5,466 nt of DNA from Gammaproteobacteria bacterium (GTDB taxonomy: Bacteria > Pseudomonadota > Gammaproteobacteria > Pseudomonadales > Azotimanducaceae), in assembly GCA_009840715.1 (NCBI GenBank), contig VXNE01000674.1, forward strand, positions 1 through 5,466, read 5' to 3'. Positions 1 to 5,149 of the stretch are shown here, piece by piece. A program made the position numbers and the translations under genes. Every line of letters begins with the position of its first letter. Within the stretch, counting starts at the first letter, position 1. Below the pieces are notes generated by a model, which saw only the letters and a list, made by a program, of their open reading frames with translations, was not told the origin of the DNA and did no database searches.

Positions 1-67
1 CCCCCTCGGGCGCGGCGGCGCCGGGGGTCGTGGCCGGGGTGGTGAAACTGTCGATGCGGTCAACCAT
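1..67 (-). CDS. N-terminal fragment of the next translocon gene, probably a T3SS translocator (YopB/SctE position)
   Basis: Only the first 22 codons lie in the window; the gene runs off the left edge. The start ATG at 67-65 is preceded by AGGAG (74-78) with a 6-base spacer, a good ribosome binding site. The visible peptide begins MVDRIDSFTTPATTPG and is rich in Ser, Thr, Pro and Ala, as expected of the disordered secreted N-terminus of a T3SS substrate. It starts 48 bases after the LcrH-type chaperone gene. In Ysc-type operons that chaperone is followed directly by the large hydrophobic translocator YopB/PopB, which inserts into the host membrane with a second translocator. The assignment rests on position only, since no diagnostic hydrophobic segment is visible. 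A secreted effector or the smaller translocator is also possible. Confidence 0.6.
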   Translation of the reverse strand, partial: MVDRIDSFTTPATTPGAAAPEG

Positions 68-115
68 GGTCCACTCCTGTTGTGTTCCTTCCGGGTGCCG
101 TTCGAAGGGCGCGCC

Positions 116-625
116 TCACGAGCCGCGCCGCATTTCTTCGAGTTGCGCTTGCAGAAACCGGACCTTCCCCGCCCACGGCTCTGCGAGCGTCGCGTCGCCA
201 ACAAGTTGGGTCACGATGTCCTCTGCCGGGCCCTGGGCCCCTGCCGCCACCAGGCACTCGGCGAGGTTCACCTGCACCGCAGGGTCGGGCGCCGCGGCCT
301 GCCCGACGGCGAAGGCAAGGGCCTCGGCGGCGCCAGAGTAGTCCTGCAGCGTCTGGCGGCAGACACCGAGCGCCTGCCAGTTGCGCGCGTTCTGGTGGTC
401 GTAGAGGCATAGCATTTCGAAACTCCGCAGCGCCTCGGCGTGGTGGCCGTTCGCGTACAGCTCGCGGCCAACGCCGTAGATGCTGTCAAGGGCCGTGTCG
501 GGAATGCCACGGGCCGCCGCCAATGTGGGGTGGCCACCGAGCAGGTGCCGAAGCCCGTCCACGGCGGCCGACATGGTGGACGCCTGCGGGACGTCCGGGT
601 CCAGTTTGGATGTGTCCGCGTCCAA
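116..625 (-). CDS. SycD/LcrH-family type III secretion chaperone (TPR protein)
   Basis: This is a class II chaperone of the SycD/LcrH/PcrH family. These cytosolic proteins bind both hydrophobic translocators before secretion and stop them aggregating or inserting in the bacterial membrane. The 169 residues match the family's usual 160-170. Three tetratricopeptide repeats cover about residues 47-148. Family landmarks include the first repeat with LYANGHHAEALRSFEMLC (56-73), then YDHQNARNWQALGVCRQ (75-91), and an AEC motif near 122-124, which align along their length with LcrH as I remember it. The start is TTG at 625-623, served by GGAGAG (634-639) with an 8-base spacer. An ATG at 574-572 (codon 18) is the alternative, with a weaker site; it would begin close to where LcrH homology starts. 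The gene lies 42 bases after the tip-protein gene and 48 before the presumed translocator. Family assignment is secure; the exact start is less so. Confidence 0.92.
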   Translation of the reverse strand: MDADTSKLDPDVPQASTMSAAVDGLRHLLGGHPTLAAARGIPDTALDSIYGVGRELYANGHHAEALRSFEMLCLYDHQNARNWQALGVCRQTLQDYSGAAEALAFAVGQAAAPDPAVQVNLAECLVAAGAQGPAEDIVTQLVGDATLAEPWAGKVRFLQAQLEEMRRGS

Positions 626-667
626 TGCGTTCGCTCTCCTGTCGTGTCTTGTTCCGGCCTTGCGGCT

Positions 668-1279
668 TCAGCGCGCCATGTTGCCGGTGATGGTCTGCTT
701 GAGTTGCTTCAGGTCCTGCAGCACACCGTCCGCGGCCGTGAGCGCCTCCTGCGACTTGTTCACGGCGGTCTTGAGTTCCAGCATCTTGAGTTCGTTGGTG
801 CTGCTGAGGCTGTCGACGCGGCTGGTGAACTTGGTCTGGAGGCTTTGCAGCGTCGCTGCATCCGGATCGCTCCCGATACTGTCGGGGTCTATGCCGTTGT
901 CCTTCATCCACTTGCTTAGAGCGTCGCTCGGCTTCCCCGACGGCTTGGTGAAGGAGCCGTCGTTTTTGTCTGCCTCCTTCAGCGCGTTCACCCAGTCGTT
1001 GGCCTCGTTGATCTGGTTGACCTGGTCCTGCATCTCCGCGGTCTTCTCCGCGGTGCTGTCACTGAGGGCGAGGTAGCGGTTCTGGAGTACGAGGCAGACC
1101 GCCTCGAGAGGCGAAAGCGTCGTGGGCTTGCCATCGAGCATGGTTTCGAACCGGTGCTCGCCGGCCACGTAGTGGACCTGGTGATCGTTGGCGACCGCAC
1201 CGGCGCGGGTGTCGTCGCCGGTCCCGGCCGGGGCGCCGGTTCCACCCGTCGAGGGGGAGACTGCTGGTACGTCTGACAT
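668..1279 (-). CDS. Short T3SS needle-tip/filament protein (EspA/SseB/Bsp22-like, in the LcrV position)
   Basis: This 203-residue protein is probably the hydrophilic translocator that caps or extends the needle and on which the translocation pore assembles. What is seen: a disordered Gly/Thr/Ala-rich N-terminus (1-30), a helical block (about 55-103) containing LEAVCLVLQNRYLAL, a linker with the segment SKWMKDNGIDPDSIG (122-136), and a long heptad-patterned C-terminal helix (about 140-203) ending TITGNMAR. There is no signal peptide or membrane segment. EspA, SseB and Bordetella Bsp22 are about 190-205 residues with the same two-helix layout; LcrV and PcrV are about 300 and carry an inserted globular domain absent here. 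Identification rests on length, layout and position between an LcrG-like and an LcrH-like gene, plus a remembered resemblance of the linker and C-terminus to EspA. It starts 18 bases after the upstream gene, with a weak GGACGGAA site. The lone Cys is at residue 62. Confidence 0.72.
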   Translation of the reverse strand: MSDVPAVSPSTGGTGAPAGTGDDTRAGAVANDHQVHYVAGEHRFETMLDGKPTTLSPLEAVCLVLQNRYLALSDSTAEKTAEMQDQVNQINEANDWVNALKEADKNDGSFTKPSGKPSDALSKWMKDNGIDPDSIGSDPDAATLQSLQTKFTSRVDSLSSTNELKMLELKTAVNKSQEALTAADGVLQDLKQLKQTITGNMAR

Positions 1280-1297
1280 CTTCGGTTCCGTCCGTTC

Positions 1298-1612
1298 CTA
1301 GATTCGGGTCATGCGCCGCGTCCTGCGGTGCGGCTTCGCACCCGCGCGACCGCCGGTATCCCGCAGCAGCGCGGTGTCCGACTCCTTGAGCTCACGGTCG
1401 AGGCGGGCGATGTCCTCCTCGACCATGGTCCGTAGCGCCGGCGAGCACCGGTCGCTGCGCACCATCTCGCGCAGGACGGTCTCGTCCTCGATGCCGACTT
1501 CGCGGAACAGTCCGGCCATCCGGCTCGAGGTGGCCTGCGCCTCCGCGATCGTGGACTCCATTTCGGCGATCAGCTTGTCGATCCGGCCCTGCCGGGCTTC
1601 GTCTTCGGTCAT
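1298..1612 (-). CDS. LcrG/PcrG-family needle-tip chaperone and secretion regulator
   Basis: This is a 104-residue cytosolic protein, close to LcrG's 95. LcrG binds LcrV and restrains Yop export until host contact. What is seen: an all-helical charged protein with a first amphipathic helix (about residues 8-35), a short loop REVGIEDETVLREM that lines up with LcrG's CADIGLTPEAVMKI, a second acidic helix (about 55-80), and a basic tail HRRTRRMTRI recalling the basic C-terminus of LcrG. I align these from memory, and overall identity is low. The ATG at 1612-1610 is chosen over a GTG two codons upstream because AGGAG (1621-1625) sits 8 bases from the ATG but only 2 from the GTG. It is the first gene of the visible operon and is followed after 18 bases by the tip protein, its expected partner. 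No symbol is given because divergence is high. Confidence 0.75.
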   Translation of the reverse strand: MTEDEARQGRIDKLIAEMESTIAEAQATSSRMAGLFREVGIEDETVLREMVRSDRCSPALRTMVEEDIARLDRELKESDTALLRDTGGRAGAKPHRRTRRMTRI

Positions 1613-1620
1613 GGGCACTT

Positions 1621-1625
1621 CTCCT
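1621..1625 (-). promoter_or_regulatory. Ribosome binding site of the LcrG-like gene
   Basis: AGGAG on the minus strand, 8 bases before the ATG at 1612. It decides the start: the alternative GTG at 1618-1616 would be only 2 bases away. It also marks the head of the visible translocon operon, because no same-strand gene ends just upstream. Confidence 0.8.
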
Positions 1626-2057
1626 GTTGCACGGTGGGGGCGGCACGGCCTGGCACACGGTCCGTCGCGCTACCGGGCGCCTGCGCGTGACGACCCCGGT
1701 GACCCGCGAGGAGGGCCGGGCCCGGGCACCGGCGTTCCGGTTCGGGGAGACGTCCTGTGGGGCAGATGCCCCTTCAGACGGTGTTGCGGCACTCTCAAGC
1801 CCGTCGCCACAGCGTGCGCGACTTGCCGCCAGAGCAACGCCGCACCTGGGCGCCGCTGTCCTTCTGCCAAGCATTTGTCCTGAACCGGCGGATTCGGCGC
1901 GAAGGAGTGTGCACCGGCCGCCGGGGGTATGCAAGCGAGCGGGTTGTGCAGGCGCGAAGGACCCCTCGAGACGATCGCCACGATGCCCTCGGCGGGGCAG
2001 GCCGCAGCATGGCGCTCTCCCGCATGATCCCGTTGCCCGAGTCGAGGGTGGTGCTCA

Positions 2058-2094
2058 GCGCGCCGCCCGGCCGCTTCAAAAGCGAACGGCGCGC
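2058..2094. repeat. Two-part hairpin in the divergent intergenic region
   Basis: An 8-bp outer stem pairs GCGCGCCG (2058-2065) with CGGCGCGC (2087-2094). Inside it a 5-bp stem pairs CGCTT (2072-2076) with AAGCG (2080-2084) around a CAA loop. The interior loop is 6 bases on one side and 2 on the other. No run of T follows on either strand, so it is not a classical intrinsic terminator. It could be an RNA structure in a leader or a small RNA, or a chance product of high GC; the nested perfect stems argue mildly against chance. Confidence 0.4.
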
Positions 2095-2211
2095 GGGCGT
2101 CGTCGGCCGGCCCCCAGCCGGGCGATCTCGCCTAACTCACGGGGCCTGCGCCCCAAAGTGACTGGCGACTCAAGCGGCGCAGGTCCATGGGTCCAACAGT
2201 GCAATTTTCGT

Positions 2212-2223
2212 CTGACACTGACA
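2212..2223. repeat. Tandem hexamer CTGACA x2
   Basis: Two exact adjacent copies of CTGACA are followed by CT, directly after a short A/T-rich spot (AATTTT, 2203-2208). It lies about 600 bases upstream of the LcrG-like start and 420 upstream of the plus-strand gene. Direct repeats next to A/T-rich DNA can be regulator half-sites, but two copies of six bases may be chance. Confidence 0.25.
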
Positions 2224-2629
2224 CTCACCCACGCGCTCTCCAGCCCGTCGATCGGCAGAGCCAAGGTCTGGCGCCCGCAGAACCGTCCGTTCGCGGGTAC
2301 GGATCGCAGACGAGGGTGCGGCTGGAGACGCGGGTCCTGCCCGAACGCGCGGCACCGGCGTAGTCTCCGCCGTCATTCCTCTCCATCGACGTGCCGACTG
2401 GAAGTTGCCAGACACATCTCGTACCGTTGCGTCCAACGGCATTGCGGTTCCCGCGGTCCTTGACCGTACTTCAGGCAATTGATCCTGGCGTGCCGTTCCA
2501 TTGCGAGTCGCGGTTGGTCGTGTGGCCGCTCCTCGTGACAGGCGTGCAAGGAGAGGCGTGGGGACACGTACCGATCCGAGCACGGGATGCCAGCCGCCCA
2601 GGTCCTGCGATGCAGGTCACCGTGGGGAC

Positions 2630-2633
2630 GGAG
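2630..2633 (+). promoter_or_regulatory. Ribosome binding site of the effector-like gene
   Basis: GGAG within a G-rich run (2624-2633), 7 bases before ATG 2641. It favours that start over the in-frame ATG at 2587. Confidence 0.7.
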
Positions 2634-2640
2634 TAGCGAG

Positions 2641-4137
2641 ATGATCAAGCTTGAGCACTTCCTTCATGCGACGCGGTCTCAGCACGCAGACGCCCAGGTG
2701 TCCGTCACCTCGGACCGGACGTCCGCGACCACGCGAACCGGACGCCTGGTGCGCTGGATTGGCCGGTTGCGCACCGGCCGCAATCGGGAAACCGCCAACC
2801 GGTTCCTGAGTGCGCTGCGATCGCGGTACGGGTCCGAGATAGCGCACATCGTGACCTCCTCCGACGACGTCAAGTCCGCGCTGAAGCGGGGGACGCCGCT
2901 GAAGGCAAGACATGTCGCGGCGTCGATCGACCATGCGGATCGCCTGTCGACCGATTTCCGTCGCGCGAACGCCCGGATCGCGGCGAGTTTCGGCAAGCCG
3001 ATCAACCGTACGGGCCCCACACGGTTGCAGGTGAAGATCCGGCACGAGGCGGCTCGGATGCCGCTCGGTTGGGGCTCACGCGGCGTGGCCTCGCTGGTTG
3101 ACGAGGACCACGTGGCGCGCCGGTTGCAGCAACAGCTCACCGCCCTTGGCGACGGCGACAGGCGGTTGGTGACCACGGAGGATGCGAACCGGGTCCTCGA
3201 CACGGTGGTGCGCAACGCGGTGAACGCCGCCTACACGTCCGCGCGTGCCGGAGCCGTCGAGAAGCTCTCCTTCCGGGAGCCCGGGTCCATGGCCGCACAG
3301 GCGCTCGCCGATGCTGCGAGGGAGCGCGACCTGCCGCTGCGGACGGAGCGGCTTGAACCCGGCGTTGTCAACGGGTTGACCAGGGAGGTGCAGGAGGCCC
3401 TGGCGAAACTGGATGCGCCGTCCTTGGTCGACGAGGCAAAGCTCCGTTCCATCGCCGAGCGAACCGCCACCGCATTCGTAGCCAGGCGGGCGGAGGCCGT
3501 GCAGGCTGTCGATTCGCTGCCCCTTGACGGCGACACCAAGGCGGCGCTCAGAGAGCAGGTGCTGCACGACGGCACTGCACCCGCACTCGTCCCGCACATG
3601 GGTGCCGCACTCGTGGCTGTCGGCAACGATGTCTCACGACTGGGAGAGCGCCTGGAGCCGGAGCAGGTGCGTTCGGCCCTGACCCACGTCCACGCGGAAG
3701 TGACGGAAGCCATTCGGAACTCGGACGTCGAGGTCGACGTCGATAACCAGAACGCGGTCTACGGGCAGTTCTGGCGGTTCCTGCTGGCGGCGACGGACCG
3801 CAATGGGCTCGAAGCGACCGCGGACCGGTTCGAGCCGGGCGCGCCCCTGCGGGAGTTCAGCGAAGGCGTCGGATGGGTCAAGCGCCGCTTCCCGATGACC
3901 TCGGAAGGCGCACGCGTCACCGACTACAACGCGCAGGGCGAGATCGAGATTCGGGGTAAGCCGATGTCCCTGGTGTCCGAGTACGTCACGTTGACGGAGA
4001 ACCTCGCGAATGTCCTGCGGGACCGCGTCGGCCGGCCGGCGGAGATCGACGACCCGCCGTCGCTCGACGTCCTGTCACCGGCTGCGATCGACATGCTCCG
4101 CGAGACTGGTATGCCGCTGCCTGAACAGTTCGACTGA
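2641..4137 (+). CDS. Unrecognised 498-residue helical protein, candidate T3SS effector
   Basis: I do not recognise a catalytic domain. The start is ATG 2641, with GGAG (2630-2633) 7 bases upstream; an in-frame ATG at 2587 would add 18 residues but has no comparable site. From 2641 the protein has no cysteine at all, no signal peptide and no membrane segment, and is mostly charged amphipathic helix. The N-terminus (residues 1-34) is Ser/Thr-rich (SVTSDRTSATTRTG), as in T3SS secretion signals. A basic stretch RLVRWIGRLRTGRNR (35-49) follows, then FLSALRSRYGSEIAHIV and a KRGTPLKARHVAASIDHA segment. The middle is Ala/Arg/Glu-rich helix with LPLDGDTKAALREQVLHDG. Near the C-terminus are QFWRFLLAATDRNG and a Pro-rich tail ending LPEQFD. 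It is divergent from and next to the translocon operon, which together with the composition suggests a secreted effector translocated into host cells. A structural or regulatory T3SS protein cannot be excluded. No dedicated small chaperone gene is visible beside it. Confidence 0.85.
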   Translation: MIKLEHFLHATRSQHADAQVSVTSDRTSATTRTGRLVRWIGRLRTGRNRETANRFLSALRSRYGSEIAHIVTSSDDVKSALKRGTPLKARHVAASIDHADRLSTDFRRANARIAASFGKPINRTGPTRLQVKIRHEAARMPLGWGSRGVASLVDEDHVARRLQQQLTALGDGDRRLVTTEDANRVLDTVVRNAVNAAYTSARAGAVEKLSFREPGSMAAQALADAARERDLPLRTERLEPGVVNGLTREVQEALAKLDAPSLVDEAKLRSIAERTATAFVARRAEAVQAVDSLPLDGDTKAALREQVLHDGTAPALVPHMGAALVAVGNDVSRLGERLEPEQVRSALTHVHAEVTEAIRNSDVEVDVDNQNAVYGQFWRFLLAATDRNGLEATADRFEPGAPLREFSEGVGWVKRRFPMTSEGARVTDYNAQGEIEIRGKPMSLVSEYVTLTENLANVLRDRVGRPAEIDDPPSLDVLSPAAIDMLRETGMPLPEQFD

Positions 4138-4142
4138 GCGGT

Positions 4143-4173
4143 GTGTGGCGGGAAGGAGTCGACGGGACCACAC
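4143..4173 (+). terminator. Weak stem-loop just after the effector-like gene
   Basis: GTGTGG (4143-4148) pairs perfectly with CCACAC (4168-4173), starting 6 bases after the stop codon. The loop is long (19 bases) and no T tract follows, so it is at best a Rho-dependent or mRNA-stabilising end structure. Confidence 0.2.
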
Positions 4174-4380
4174 GGAGCCTCGGGCCGTTCGCGCGCAATA
4201 CCGGCGTGTGGGTCGAGTTGTGCGGAAGGGATTGGGGGCCGGACCGTGGCGGCTCCTCGCCTCGCCGTGATGGCCCTCCGAGCGCGAGCGACGCCGTTCG
4301 TCGACCCGTTGATCTTCCTCGGTGCCGGGCTCCGGGAGCCGCTCATGGAGCGGACGTGCCCAGGGGCTACCAATGTGATG

Positions 4381-4398
4381 TGTCGTGCATGTACGACA
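4381..4398. promoter_or_regulatory. 18-bp near-perfect palindrome, candidate operator
   Basis: TGTCGTGCATGTACGACA is symmetric except for one pair (G at 4387 against T at 4392): outer arms TGTCGT and ACGACA around a CATG core. The size and symmetry are typical of the binding site of a dimeric helix-turn-helix repressor. It stands 3 bases from a second inverted repeat and next to the AT-rich patch. It does not precede any complete gene in this window, so its target, if any, is missing or undetected. Confidence 0.45.
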
Positions 4399-4400
4399 AA

Positions 4401-4413
4401 TACCAACGTGGTA
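4401..4413. repeat. Second inverted repeat TACCA-N3-TGGTA
   Basis: Perfect 5-bp arms around ACG. It starts 3 bases after the 18-bp palindrome, so the two centres lie about 17.5 bases apart (less than two helical turns). Together they look like a composite regulatory site, though the short arms alone could be chance. Confidence 0.35.
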
Positions 4414-4415
4414 CC

Positions 4416-4450
4416 TTAACTTTACTTTTTATATTAAAATCAATTTGTTA
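4416..4450. other. AT-rich patch in GC-rich surroundings
   Basis: Bases 4421-4450 contain only 3 G/C, against roughly two-thirds G+C around them. The patch includes TATATT (4430-4435), a fair -10-like hexamer, but no -35 element at proper spacing was found. Possible readings are an AT-rich promoter, a curved DNA element, or a remnant of transferred DNA at an island edge. Confidence 0.6.
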
Positions 4451-4516
4451 CGAAGAAATCGGCGGGAGTGGCCAATGCTCTCGCAGTGGCGCGTCGGGAC
4501 GGCGCCAGCCCCTGGC

Positions 4517-5149
4517 CTACCACCGCAGCACGCTCTGCGCCGCCGGCCGTGCCCGGTAGCGTTCGTCCCAGGCGCGCAGGAGGGGACGATCGCCGAAGAG
4601 ATCCGCCTCCACGAAACGCAGGAACTGCAGCGGCGCGGCCAGCGTGCAGTCGGCGATGGACACGCGCTCGCCGAGCAGGAGGGGGCGCCCGTCGTCGAGG
4701 AGGCCTTCGAGGTAGTCGAGCGGGGCCTGGACGCTGGCCTCCATCTGCGCCGCCTTCTCCGGGTCCGGCGGCCGGCCGAGTGGAGAGTTCTTCGCGTGTC
4801 CGTACGCTCCCATGGGACCGGCGACGCGCAGGTCCACGATGCGTTCGACGTCGCGCGCACGGGCGCGCGCCTCGGGGCTGCCGTCGAGCAGGGCGCCGTC
4901 GGGGAACTTGTCCTCCAGGTACGCGATGATCGCCAGCGACTCGACGAAGTAGCTGCCGTCGTCGAGTTCGAGCACGGGCAGCGTCCCGAACGGGTTCCGC
5001 GCCAGGTGCTCGGGCTCGCGGTGGCGGCCCTTCACCGTGTTCACCACGATCTGCTCGATGCCCATCTCGGTGCCGAGTTCGCCGCGTTCGGCGATGTAGA
5101 GCATCACTTTCGTCGGGTTCGGCGCCAGCGGCACCATGTAGAGCTTCAC
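4517..5149 (-). CDS. Glutathione S-transferase family protein
   Basis: This is a cytosolic two-domain GST of 210 residues, the usual length. The N-terminal thioredoxin fold begins VKLYMVPLAPNPTKVMLYIAE. Asn11 lies in the PLAPNP turn typical of bacterial GSTs that lack the classical Tyr. NPFGTLPVLELDDG supplies the cis-Pro (Pro58), and Glu70-Ser71 in ESLAIIAYLE is the glutathione gamma-glutamyl-binding pair. The C-terminal helical domain carries the N-capping box Ser164-Ile-Ala-Asp167. The family conjugates or reduces electrophiles with glutathione; the actual substrate cannot be read from sequence. The start is GTG 5149-5147, with GGAGG (5157-5161) 7 bases upstream; it overlaps the upstream stop codon as GTGA, indicating translational coupling. 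ATG at 5137-5135 (codon 5) is less likely because it would cut into the first beta-strand. The stop TAG at 4517 is followed by the atypical spacer. Confidence 0.95.
   Translation of the reverse strand: MKLYMVPLAPNPTKVMLYIAERGELGTEMGIEQIVVNTVKGRHREPEHLARNPFGTLPVLELDDGSYFVESLAIIAYLEDKFPDGALLDGSPEARARARDVERIVDLRVAGPMGAYGHAKNSPLGRPPDPEKAAQMEASVQAPLDYLEGLLDDGRPLLLGERVSIADCTLAAPLQFLRFVEADLFGDRPLLRAWDERYRARPAAQSVLRW

Larger units (their letters stand above)
1613..2640. other. About 1 kb spacer between the divergent translocon operon and effector-like gene
   Basis: No convincing gene was found. Open frames of up to 278 codons exist on both strands, but none has a good ribosome binding site, a recognisable fold or consistent third-position G/C preference; they are expected in GC-rich noncoding DNA. 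The spacer must contain the promoter of the minus-strand translocon operon and probably that of the plus-strand gene at 2641. I could not find a convincing sigma-70 pair, HrpL box, PIP box, sigma-54 site or ExsA-type A-rich box. Notable items are the hairpin at 2058-2094, a small A/T-rich spot with AATTTT at 2203-2208, and next to it a tandem hexamer, CTGACA twice (2212-2223). A spacer of this length beside a T3SS operon may also hold a decayed gene. Confidence 0.6.
4138..4516. other. Spacer between convergent genes, with palindromes and an AT-rich patch
   Basis: The effector-like gene ends at 4137 and the glutathione S-transferase gene ends at 4517 on the opposite strand, so neither needs a promoter here. 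The left 240 bases are GC-rich and show nothing but two weak hairpins (4143-4173 and GGCTC/GAGCC at 4328-4340), neither followed by a T run. The right part changes abruptly: two neighbouring palindromes (4381-4413), then a stretch of about 10% G+C. This is the most compositionally deviant part of the window and a plausible boundary between the T3SS segment and the metabolic genes. Confidence 0.6.

Noticed and set aside
82..690. 202-codon plus-strand frame opposite the LcrH-type chaperone
   Set aside because: Arg/Pro/Ala-rich shadow; the minus-strand frame has clear TPR chaperone features.
1260..1287. HrpL-like box (GGAACC then CCAG after 16 bases) on the minus strand
   Set aside because: It lies across the start codon of the tip-protein gene inside the operon, and the second half does not match CCACNNA.
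1757..2161. 134-codon plus-strand frame considered as an effector chaperone
   Set aside because: T3SS class I chaperones are small and acidic; this is strongly basic and irregular, with no good ribosome binding site.
2200..2218. Possible sigma-54 site or ExsA-type box on the minus strand around AAAATTGCA
   Set aside because: The -24 GG is absent and the spacing is wrong for sigma-54; the A-run lacks the flanking bases of an ExsA site.
1627..2463. 278-codon open frame on the plus strand in the divergent spacer
   Set aside because: Arg/Pro/Ser-rich sequence without any recognisable fold, ribosome binding site or codon bias; typical of a chance open frame in GC-rich DNA.
2587..2640. 18-codon N-terminal extension of the effector-like gene from ATG 2587
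   Set aside because: No ribosome binding site before 2587, whereas ATG 2641 has GGAG at 7 bases; the extension would overlap that site and adds the only cysteine.
2373..2648. 91-codon minus-strand frame upstream of the effector-like gene, considered as a transposase remnant
   Set aside because: No transposase motif could be identified, and it overlaps the effector start region on the opposite strand.
4328..4340. GGCTC-CGG-GAGCC hairpin as a terminator of either convergent gene
   Set aside because: The stem is short and no T tract follows on either strand; such short GC inverted repeats are common in this composition.
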